64,000 nt of DNA from Apoderus coryli (lineage: Eukaryota; Arthropoda; Insecta; Coleoptera; Attelabidae), in NCBI GenBank assembly GCA_911728435.2, contig OU452201.1, forward strand, positions 24,180,001-24,244,000, in the 5' to 3' direction. Positions 11,101 through 23,100 of the stretch are shown in pieces (the stretch's first letter is position 1; each line of letters opens with the position of its first letter). The translations under genes were made by a program, and so were the position numbers. The notes below the pieces were generated by a model. That model had not been told where the DNA came from and ran no database searches. It was given only the letters and a program-made list of their open reading frames with translations.

Positions 11101-14100
11101 GATATTTTTTTTTAAATAAATTACTTTTTGTTTTGTTTAAAATACATTTAATTTTTGAAAAAGCTTTGTTTTAGTGCGAATTCTTATTGAACTGTTTAAG
11201 ATAGAACCATCAAATAATAATAATCTTTAATAATAAACTAACAATATATTAATTAATTTGACAATTCCACTCATGTATAATAATTCCCATTTCTAAGTAC
11301 AAAAATCGTAGTTTACTATCGGCTAAATAGGAAGGAACAGAAATGCAAGTGGATCAAAATATCGGACACATTACGTTACCGTAGCAACGCTAGCATTTAT
11401 TGTTTGTTTATCAAGCGTTGCGCGTCTCCTCTGTTTGAATATTGTAAACGTGAAAAACAGAATTAAGCACCAAATAATATTTCAGTATGTCGCGATTTGG
11501 AAATATTTGCGAGGCAGAAATAATAAGGGAGATTGAAAAATCAACTCTAGAAAATCCAAAAAAAAAGTCATTCGTGCATTTGAAATCAATTCAGTGAATT
11601 TTGCAAACAACGAAACCTCAATTTGGAAACCGAACAGTCAGTGTAAAATGTGGCAGGAATATTGATTGACTGGGGCTTTAATATGAAGAAACAGAATGGG
11701 GAGAATTATGAAGAATACGTGGTGAAAACAATGTGAAACACAACAGCAAAAATGTTGCAAATATTGTATTTCGAAAAATTCAAAGTTACTTTCAACCGCT
11801 TCACTGATTTGGCACTTAAATCTAAGCGAAAGAACTTACAAGGTAATTTAGAAAAACGTCAAAATAGTTCAATAGCATTAACTAAGAGTGAAATTGTTAA
11901 AATGGCATCAATATGGGATGGAAATAGTCCCATAGGTTTTTTAAAAAGATTTTCTCATATCGCTGCATATGAATTAGCTTGGCGAGGAGGTGAAGCTGCA
12001 AATTGTAAAGTACACTATCAGAAAGTAACCAATTCCCGGTCAGGCCAGAGAATATGACTTCTCTGCTACGGCACTCTTGGCGAGCCGTACTGCCTGTAGC
12101 CACAACAGTGCGACAACGAAATTGATGACTTTGATCTCGTAATATGTCGCACTAGACGGTCTCCATCCCATACCCTTGAGCGTCATTCACGATGAGAACC
12201 CACCATCTTACTGACGCATTCATTGACACCTCAGCAACAGATTGCAGCAGTGCTAGAATGTCCAATCGTCGTAGACACTATGCCATTCAAGTGTGATGGC
12301 CGTTCAGTTTCAGGATTTGAGGCTGTGGAGCTGCTCATGTCCTGCCCTCGTGACTGAGCAGTCCTTTTTTATATATTATATAGAACCCAATATATATTAT
12401 ATGAGTATGATACCTATTATATGTCTAAATCTTTTTCCTCATGAACCTGTTGACTACAGGTCAAGGCCGATAAGACATAAACCTCTTGATTGACTGGAAC
12501 ATGAATACATACTAAAGCAGGTATTAATGAACAAGAATTAATTAAAATAACTGGTCAATCCTCTTTCAAGTCTATAAACCCTTATTTACAACGTATAATG
12601 AGCATCATTCGCATCGTGTAACAAATCTTCGAGCTTCGGATCATGAATTAGACATGTCGATGTCATCAACAAAATCTGCATCACTAAAGGCACAAATGTC
12701 TACTGGACCAATTGTATATAATAATTGTATTTTTAACTATTGTTCTTTCTAAACATTATTCATCTTTTTATTGTTCTTTCAGTTTGTTAAATAAAATTTA
12801 ATTGAATTGTGTTTCTATTCATGGAATTGCCTTACCAAATACCACGCGAGCTCAGATCTAGCAGGATATTTTTTACGATGGTTTTCTCATACTTACTTTC
12901 ATATAAGTAATTTAACTCGATCTGTTCTGACAAAATCACTCGAGCTACGCTCATTGGCAATGAAAGTAAGTATTCGAAATTAATCGCAAAAAATCTCCGG
13001 CTAAATCTGAGCATTAATTTATCAATAAATATAAATTTTGAAAATAACAATTCTTGGTGTTTGCGCAGTGTAAGCGTGCTGGGCCCATAACCTGATGCAG
13101 CAGTGTTGTTTATGGATACTTTGCATTACATACTGTAGCATAGTTGGCAACATTGCCTTCTGTCAATTGCTATTATTAATGTCATTATTAATAAACCACT
13201 TGTTATTCGACTACACACAAAGAAGGTTGTATTATTTATAACCTCCATCCTCCATGTTCCAATATCAATATAATGTTATAATAATATATAATATAACACA
13301 TGGCGCAGACGAATCCGAACTAATCGCTTGTAATTATAATCATCGACAAATTAGACTGCAATAATGGATTTTAGAGGAATACCTCCCATGAGATTTTCTG
13401 GGAATTTGTCAGAAAATTGGTCGTTTTGGAAACAACGATTTGTAACATATTTAAAAGCAACAGAGATATGTAAGAAAGAGGAATCCACGCAATGTGCACA
13501 GCTTCTCACATTAATTGGTGTAGAAGGTATTCGTATTTACAATACATTTGTTTTTGAGCATGCTGAAGTAGACAAAATTCAAGTATTGCTAAACAAATTT
13601 GAGCAGTATTTCATGCCAAAGAAGAATCTGACGTATATGAGGCACAAACTTCTCACACGTAAGCAGCACGATGGTGAAACTGTAGAACAATACATTACAG
13701 AACTGAAGAATATGGCCTTAAGCTGTGAACTAGGTGATTTAAAGGACAGTTTGATCAAAGATCTTCTTATTTGTGGCCTGCGAAATGAGGTTACAAGAGA
13801 GAAATTATTACATGGTGACCAGAATTCGTTGGATGATGTTATCAGGGTGTGCATAAGTGTGGAAGCTATGAAAGAGTGTAACAAAGTAATCACTAATGGA
13901 CATGGAGCAAATGAAGTGTGTATTGATGCGGTAACGAGAAACCAACAACAGAAACGCAAGTACAGAAATCCCGAAGAACGTAAGTGTAGGAGATGCAGCA
14001 GACTTCATGGTTATGGTAAATGCCCAGCCTATGGTCAAAAATGCAACAAGTGTGGTGGTATGAACCACTTCTCATCTTCCTGCAACGTCAATAAAAGGGA

Positions 14101-17100
14101 CGGTAACATTTCTTATTATAATAAGTCTGAAAACTTTTATAGGAAAAGTAACTTTAAAGCAAAGTTAAGAAATGACAAACAGTCTAGTACCGTATCTTCT
14201 GTTAGTCAAGTAAGAAACGTAGATAATTGTAATGATTTATCTAATTCGAATCCAAGAAATTCAGATCTATACGGACAAGTTTTAGACATTTGTGAAAATA
14301 ATTTTCTCTTCGTAGGTAGCATCACTGAAATGGAACAAGGAATCGTGTGTGGCGTAGAATGCGAGTCATGGGTAGCAAACGTATTAATAAATGAACAAGA
14401 AGTACGGATGAAAGTTGACACGGGGTCTATGGCTAATATTATGCCTGTTGGAATATTACGTAAGATTAGTTTTGATTTTAATAATTTGAAACAAACTAGT
14501 GTGTCTTTGGCCTCTTATACTGGAGATCCTCTGCCGATAATCGGAGAATGTTATTTAAATTGTACATATAATAATATCGAAAAAGCTTTAAATTTTTATG
14601 CTGTTGATTTGGATGGTTGTTGCTTGTTGGGTCTCAAAGCGTGTCAGCAGTTTCAGTTGATAAATATACATTCAGTGGACAAAATCGAGCATTTTCCCGC
14701 TGCGGATTTTCGTAGTTTAATAAATAAATACGATTTTCTATTTAGTGGTGTAGGCTGTCTAAAGAAACCCTACCACATTGAGTTAAAAGCAGATGCAAAG
14801 CCGTTGGCTTGCTTGCCTAGAAGAGTACCTTTTGCGGTTCAGGAAAAATTGCGAGAGAGTTTGAATCAGTTAGAGAGGGATCGAATGATAGTTAGGGACG
14901 AAGGTAGTGCTGAGTGGGTTAATCCAATTGTACTGGTCCATAAACGTCTCACAAATACAATTAGAATATGTTTAGATCCATTTGCTCTCAATAAGTATAT
15001 AAAAAGGCATTATTTCCATATCCCAACAATTGAGGAATTAACTTCCAAGTTTGCGGGTTGTAAAGTATTCAGTACTCTGGATGCTTCCCAGGGTTTCATG
15101 CAAATTAAACTTGATTATGAGAGTTCGAAACTATGTACTTTCGCAACACCCATGGGGCGATATCGTTTTCTAAGGTTGCCGTATGGATTGGCAAGTGCAC
15201 CCGAGGTGTTTCAGGAACGTATGGCGGAAATTTTTGGAAATATTGAGGGTTGTGACGTGTACATCGATGACATAATTGTCTATTCTGGCGACATGCGGTG
15301 TCACCTGAAGACTTTGTCAACAATTTTTGAGAGGGCTAAACAGTATAATATCAGATTTAATAAGGCTAAGTGTAAATTCGGTTTGAGTAAAGTTAGCTAT
15401 ATGGGTCACATTTTTTCCGAAGGAGGTATAGCACCCGATGATACAAAAGTAGAGGCAATAAAAAATATGCCGACCCCTCAAAATAAGCAGGATGTACAGA
15501 AATTCCTAGGTTTAGTAAACTATGTAGGTAGATTTATCAACAATCTATCCGAGAAGACGTCAGTATTGCGAAATCTTCTAAGAAAGGACTTGTGTTTCGT
15601 TTGGGCTGAAGAACAACAAAAATGTTTTGATATGTTGAGGAATATTGTCAGTCAAACCCCAGCTCTTAGATTTTTCGACCCTAATCTGCCTGTTACCATC
15701 ACCGTGGATGCTTCTCAGAATGGTATGGGGGCGGCGATTGTTCAAGATGGCGTTCCTTGTGCCTATGCAAGTCGAGCATTCACTGAGTGTCAAAAAAGAT
15801 ATGCACAAATTGAAAAGGAGTTATATAGTATACTTTTTGGCTGCATTAAGTTTCATCAATATGTTTTCGCTAGGAGATTTGTGGTTGAAACTGATCATAA
15901 GCCCTTAATTTCAATTATAAAGAAACCAATTAATTCGTGTCCTGCTAGACTACAGCGTATGCTTATTCAGCTTAGAAAATATGATTTTGATCTGGTTTAC
16001 AGACCTGGAAAAGAACTTATAGTTGCTGATGCTCTGTCTCGCGCTTATGAAAACAAAATATTTGAAGATAATATTGATCTAGAGATAGACGAACAAGTTT
16101 GCTTAGTGTCTGGGTTTTTAAATGCAACTAACGAAAAAAGAGAACAGATTAAAATGCTAACATCTAAAGATACAGAACTATCCGTTTTAAAAAATCAAAT
16201 TAAAGTCGGTTGGCCTAATAACATTAAGGCCGTACCAGAAAATATAAGGTTTTATTTTAGATTTAGAGCAGAAATAACGGAGGCTGATGATCTTTTGTAT
16301 AAGGGGACAAAACTTATAGTACCGCTAGCTCTTAGAAGAGAGTTTCTTGAAAAGTTACATCTGGGCCACCTAGGAGTAAATAAAATATGTAATAAAGCTA
16401 ATAATTCTTTTTACTGGCCTGGTATGAATAAGTCTATATCCGACATGGTTTTGGCCTGTGACGTCTGTCAACGACATCAAAAATCTAATCCTCCAGGGCC
16501 TATGATATCTCATGAAGTGCCACATATTCCTTGGTACAAAGTAGGTGTAGATATATTTCATTTTGATAATAGTGCATTTCTGGTTGTTGTTGATTATTAT
16601 TCTAAGTATTTTGAGATTAAGAATCTGAATAAGGATCTAACTAGTGAAAATGTAATCGTCAATTTGAAATCTGTTTTTTCGTGTCACGGGATACCTACCA
16701 TTTGTGTTTCGGATGGAGGTCCTGAATTTTCGAGTTTGATTTTTAAGAAATTTTCAAGAGATTGGGATCTTCAACACATTGTAACATCGCCGAGATATCC
16801 TCAAAGTAACGGAGCTGTGGAAAGAGCAGTTCAAACTATAAAATCAATTTTAAGGAAATGTAAAGATGACAATACTGATCCTTATTTAGGTTTGTTAAAT
16901 TATCGTAATTCTCCTTTAGAAGGACAAAGCTCTCCAGCGAATATTTTATTCAATAGAAATCTTAAGGACTTGATTCCAATTCAGGCATCTCATTTTGAAC
17001 CTAAATTGTATAATAAAGCAAGATTTGATAATCATGTTACGAACTCTAAGATAAGACAAAAAATATTGTATGACAAAAAAGGCGTAAAACTACGACCTGA

Positions 17101-20100
17101 TTTTGATATTGGCTGTGATGTATTAGTAAAAAAATATCCTAATGACTGCTGGAGAGAGGCTGTAATATTAGAAAAAGTGAGTATTCGAGCGTATAGAGTA
17201 AAGTTCAAAGATGGAAGGGTGTTAATCCGTAATGAAAAATTTATTAAATTATATAAAAAACCTTTAGAAATGATGAACACTCTCCCATCTTCTAGTTCTA
17301 GTAATGTTAGTGATAATGACCAGTTGCATGACGGAAAATATGTATATGTGCCTGTATTATATAATGACGAGGATACCGATTCGAATTATGTTAGTGTAGA
17401 TTTACAAAGTGAGTCTGATAATTCGACTGAGTCAGTCATAGATAACGAGGTTGCAGATAGTACAATACTTGATGCAGATTTTTTGGATGAGTCCACTGTT
17501 TTGAAAAACCTTGATAAAGGGAAAGCTAGAAATTTGGTATCATCTAATAGCACCCGCTCAAATAGTCTTACAGAAGATCATAGCACAGAAAGTCTTCTAA
17601 GGAAAGAATCGTCTTCTGATAGTTTTAAAGATGTATCTAGTAATATTTTTAACTCAGTTACAAAGTATGGCAGGGAAATTAAAAAACCGAGTAAATATTC
17701 GCAATACATATTTTTCGATTAATGCGACAATAATTAATAGTATAACATGAAGTGTTATCCTTATAAGGGGGAGATAGAGATGTGATTTTGAGGTTATTAC
17801 ATAAATATACTCATAGTATTAAAGATAAGCTGTTTGTGAGATTAGCTAGTAAAACTAAACTGTGTTTCGTTGTTTTTATTTATAAACAGTTTTGTGAGTT
17901 GGAATTATATGTATTGTTGTAAAATAATGTATATACTTAAATGTTTGTAAACGTATTATATTATACTAGGAGAACGAAAATGTCACTAAGAGATAGTGTA
18001 TGAAATGTTTCAGTTTAGTTATCAGTTATCATACATGATGTATTGCTAGCATTAAAAGGGGAGATGTAGCATAGTTGGCAACATTGCCTTCTGTCAATTG
18101 CTATTATTAATGTCATTATTAATAAACCACTTGTTATTCGACTACACACAAAGAAGGTTGTATTATTTATAACCTCCATCCTCCATGTTCCAATATCAAT
18201 ATAATGTTATAATAATATATAATATAACACACATACAACTAGATAATAGTAACTTTTAAGAACTTTTATTAACGAGAACTATATTATAACTAACTGACAA
18301 TATATTGATTAATTTGACAATACTATTATTATGTATTGTTTAAATCACATTGTGACGTGAGTGTATTGGGAAATTCTATATTCCAACACTCTGTATATAC
18401 GATAATATATGCTGTAAATAGTTTACATTAAGCCCTAAAACTGTTGTATTTAACAGGGTGAAACAACATAGGTAAAGGGGGTGTGCGTTTACAACAAATG
18501 ATCACCCAGTACCTACATACTGACAGGGTAGTAAAGGGAAACTTACTGTGGAAAATATTAAAACTCATTCAGCATTGCAAACCATTCCACAAACTAGGAT
18601 CATCACAGTTGCAGTACTCATTCCAAAATAGTATTTTACCGAACTTTTATTAAGGATTCTCCTAGCATGTGGAACAGATATGCATTTTATCTATCTACTC
18701 TGTTTTCTACAACCTCTTTATTGCTTAAAAACTTAATTGTTTAAAATATATGTAAATCGGTATAAAACAAAGATTGTCTATATACTATATAAATATTGTT
18801 ACAAATAGGAGCTTAACTATTAAGTAACAAACAAACTTTCCACATGCTAGAATTAATTTTCTCTATAAAATAAGCAGACAAAAGATGATAGAGAAGCGAC
18901 AGCACATTCCACTGTTCGTATATAATATTCTTTAGGTATCGGTCATCTTCCTTTTAATTTTCAGCGCCTTATAAAACAACCGCGTCTACTTGAACATTTT
19001 TGTCAATATTTGTACTCAACTAAACATATTTTGGTTGTATTTAACGACATTGTATTGTATGATAATCATTGTAATATAAACGTTCAGCGATTGGAAAGCC
19101 ATAATAGTGTGACATTTTATTGCGAAAGACCGGCCACTAATTTGTATACGAAGTCGCCTGTGTTTATTATGTGTAACAATTTTAATTTAATTTGTAATCG
19201 TTGTGAGATAGTCATCTGTTCCAGAGTACCACTCTTGAAAGCTGCTCTGAGGGTTTTGAATTGTAAAATATTTGCTCTATGTTGTTTTGTCATTTCTTCT
19301 TCTTTAACTAATGAATATTTTTATATTGTAATCAATATTGTATTATTGATTGTATTGCGCTGTAAAGGGATTCTTCTGTTGAGCAATCCATGCTATTATT
19401 ACCTATTATGATTGCATAAGTACATGAGTTATGAATTTCAAAAAATTAGCAGTAGCAGATTGAAACAGAAATTCCGCATTGCTGTCGCTTCTAATTATCT
19501 TTTGTCTCTCATAGAACTAAATAAACGTATCTAATTGTCACAAAACTAAACGTCCGTTATGATGCTACTCTGACTGCTAAACCGATCTTTCGGTACTTTT
19601 TTCAAGGGTACAGCATAATCGTCAGAAGTATATGCAAGTTTATTTTTCGACTGGTCTTGACCCGTTAATAAATCTGGTTTGTCATCAAATGGTTGACTAT
19701 ATACTGGCGACTGTGGTGGACTTAACGAAGGCGAGCTCAACCTGTTTACTAGCGTTTTAGTGTCAGGATGATAGGATTCAGCATTTGGATCCAGTGATTT
19801 TTCTTCAAACTCAGTCTCTGGTAACCCTTTGAGTGGTTCATTTGTACGATATACTTTATCGTAGCTTCTACGTTTCTTTGTACTATCATAACTTTTGTCG
19901 CTAGTGGGACTTGGTGAAAAATCATCATCATCATCAGAAAAATAGGGACTCATTGTTCTTGATTGTAATGCTGTGGGTTTTTGGGTTTGGTTGTACTGCC
20001 ATGAACTGTCCTCTGAATTTTGGAATTTTTGATAGACTTTATATGCAATGAAAACTATTAAAAGCACCAATGGAATGAGTACGGCTAGGATGATACCCCA

Positions 20101-23100
20101 GGTTATGGCTGCTTGACGAGCTGAATATTCCTGTTGACCTGTTTAATTAAAAACACAAGAATTGGAAACTTTGAATTGTAGTTTTGTTTCTAATGTGAGA
20201 ATTCTTTGACACTTTTAAGCTTTAGGAAAACAAAAGGTGCATTCAAAGAACATTTTTTGTATAATATTGTGTAATAAACTGGTGAAAGAGAATCTGTATA
20301 ACTATTGCAACTTTTTTTATAAAATATGGTTACCTACTACAACAAAGTTACTTAACAACATGTTGATAAGAAGTACCAAATAATTAATTAAGTAACGTCA
20401 AAGTTATTTTTCGTAAATAATTGTGGGCTTGGAAAACGCTTAAAATGGAAAATGATGAGGATATACCATTTGCAGGACGCCACCCGAAGTTGTAGAAGCT
20501 GCAAATATGGTTGCGTTTAATCTGCTGCCAAAGAATTCAGGAGAAAAATACGAATTAACCTATAATAGTTTCAAGGACTAATATTGCCTTAAAAAACATA
20601 CGAATCGCGCTCCGAAAACGTTGTTTTTGCGAATTATCTACGAAGATGAAAGCATCTACTTTGTGGTCAAGTTATTCGATATTAAGAGCAACTTTTAATG
20701 CAAAAGAAGATATTCGACATTTCAAAATATCAAAAATTACGAGCTTTTCTAAAGCGACAGCAGCCTGCTATAAAGCGAACAAGTCAAATCTGATAGGTTC
20801 ATTTAAATATGGTGCCGGTGGATTGTTAGGACGGTGCTTAATCTGTGAGTGGATTGTTATTAGTTCTTAGATGCGAATGGTGCCGAATACTGAAGTGTAA
20901 TGTTTAAAAAATAATCATAACCTCAATAATTGCTGTATGGCGATAATAACAATAATCTTTAGTGAGACCAGTCGTACCACTTAATTAAAGGTAAAACACT
21001 TTAAATTTAAAGAAAAGTTATTTGGTATAATTTTTGGCACAACCTGCTGGTGTTCAATTTTTTGTAGTATTTAAGACGCACCCTGCTCGTTTCCACCCTG
21101 ATACGAAATAATTTTAATATGTGATGTTTGATGTTATAACATTCTTAAACTTAGACAATAACATCTTACAGTAGATATTTCATAATTAACGAAGCAAATA
21201 ACGAGACGAATCAGATTTGTGGTTTCTGGCTTACAGTCATGTATTTAACTTTTATGCCCCTGAATCTATGAAAATCCAGTATTAGTCCTTGTCAAACTCA
21301 ATTCGACCCAGTATGACGCTGTATGTACTTGATGAAGCTTCTATATTATACAGGGTGTTAATTAAGTATCTGGCCAAACTTCAGGGGGTGATTCTTTGAG
21401 TGATTTTAAGGTAAAAAGTTCATATAAGCAGGTGTCCGGAAATGCATATTTTCAAGATACAGGGTGTCAAAAAAATTTTTTTTTACATTTATTTATTAAT
21501 ATCTCAAACACCTGTTGACCGATTTGAGTTGAAATTTGGCAGTATTATGGACTATGATAAGACTCTAACTTAGCACCAATTGATTGTTGATTATGACTTC
21601 CAGTGGCGTCGTAAGGGGCAGTTTCACGAATAAAAATAACAAAAAAATGTGCGCCACTGTCTTTTTTAAAATTAAAAAAATAATTTTTGGATTAAGCCAT
21701 TAAAAATACAACTTTTTTGTCTCTTGATATTTTTTCGTATCTTGCGTCGTTTTCGAGAAAAAAAATTAAAACCACATAAATGCATGTCCCTGAATAATTT
21801 TAAAAATCACTTTTACAGAATTATTGCGAATTACGTTTTACCAGTTTGAGATTTGGCAGTATTTTTTATAATAGTAAAATACTAATTGAATCTTATTTAC
21901 TATTGCTAATATTGAAGTTCAGTGGTGGAAATAAATGCCTAAGACAAGACAAAGACGTATTATTAATTAAAGTTTGACAAAAAATACTTTTTTAATAAAA
22001 AACGTTTAAGAACTTAACAACATAACAACAAATAAAGATAAATTTATAATGTAAAAAAAAATTTTTTTGACACCCTGTATCTTGAAAACTATGCATTTCC
22101 GGACACCTGCTTATATGAACTTTTTACCTTAAAATCACTCAAAGAATCACCGCCTGAAGTTTGGCCAGATACTTAATTAACACCCTGTATATTATTCTGT
22201 TGTAATCATGTAAATAATGCGAATTTTGCTACGTGGATCATGATAAAGAGAAGATAAAGAAACTTACGTAAGCATTCTGTGTATCCATACTCCGGAATAT
22301 CCCATTGTCCATCAGCTTGACATGTTCTTCTGGGATCACCCACTAGAACGAATTCTTGATTACATTCAAACGTAACTCTTGTTCCCGGTATAAATAAGAA
22401 TGTACTCTTTCGACCGAATCTCGGCGTTTCAAGTACACCGCATGAAACTATCCTTCGCCTAGTCGTCTCCTTTAACTGGCTAATAGTTGCCTTGTAATTC
22501 TGCGTGAAATGTGCTTGATCTCTATTAAGTGTCATCGCGTAGTCATAATAACACTCGTACATTCTCGTACTACAAATATCATAAGTCCGAGTTATTTGTT
22601 CACTTCGATTTGCCGGTATAATTTCCTCTGGTAGCATACTAAACACGGGCACAAACGATTTGTTATTGTAATTCGCGGAAGACAATCCAAATTCTCGGTG
22701 GAACAGTGATCGACCTTTTTGTGTATCGAGAACGTCATCCACCATCCATTTGACCCCGAAGTCATTGTAGACCCGTTGCATGTCATTGATATTTGTGACA
22801 ACACTGACTTGTGAACCGTCTGGTAATGTGAAATCGTCTTCTTTGTTGAAACTCCAGTTACCAAAAAGACCAACTGTTTTATTCTGGAATTAAATTTTAA
22901 AAATTTAGCAGCATATTTATAAGTTAATAAGACTTTATCTACAACCGTCATGTATTAGCTACGATTTGATTTGACACTATTTTCAATGCCATAATGGCGG
23001 ATATTACCACACTAGTGCGTTTTTAAATACATTACCGCATTAGTGGAAACTATTAAAAATCTCACACTATTGATTTAGTTGACTAGAAAAATAAATAATT

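Larger units (their letters stand above)
13134..18231 (+). mobile_element. complete Ty3/Gypsy LTR retrotransposon (5098 bp)
   Basis: Two identical 167-bp LTRs (TGTAGC...ACACA) enclose a primer binding site, one long gag-pol frame and a polypurine tract. The 5-bp sequence CATAC precedes the left LTR (13129-13133) and follows the right one (18232-18236). Identical LTRs and an unbroken frame mean a recent insertion. Domain order PR-RT-RNaseH-IN defines Ty3/Gypsy. It split the composite element that hosts it, so it is the younger of the two. Confidence 0.95.
9583..18508. mobile_element. composite inverted-repeat element with nested insertions
   Basis: The ends are inverted copies beginning TGGGTGATCATTT, and similarity of about 100 bp follows (9583-9685 against 18508-18410). 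They are bordered by an identical 8-bp duplication GTACCTAC. Further inverted blocks pair 9690-9790 with 13010-13130 and 9885-10010 with 18245-18410, so the element is foldback-like with rearranged arms. Inside lie a mariner relic, a tyrosine-recombinase relic and a complete Gypsy element. Eight-base duplications occur in hAT, P and Merlin groups, but I see no matching transposase. It sits in the mesh intron that separates 13B from 13A. Confidence 0.7.
20139..22267 (-). other. mesh intron before exon 13A
   Basis: Holds a tyrosine-recombinase relic and a foldback MITE, annotated separately. The remainder has no recognisable content. Confidence 0.6.

Noticed and set aside
13364..17722. Retrovirus-like element with envelope
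   Set aside because: No frame after pol; only 340 bp lie between the stop codon and the 3' LTR.
19010..19411. 133-codon open frame downstream of mesh exon 13A
   Set aside because: No similarity that I recognise, Cys/Leu-rich random-looking sequence, no splice or start context.
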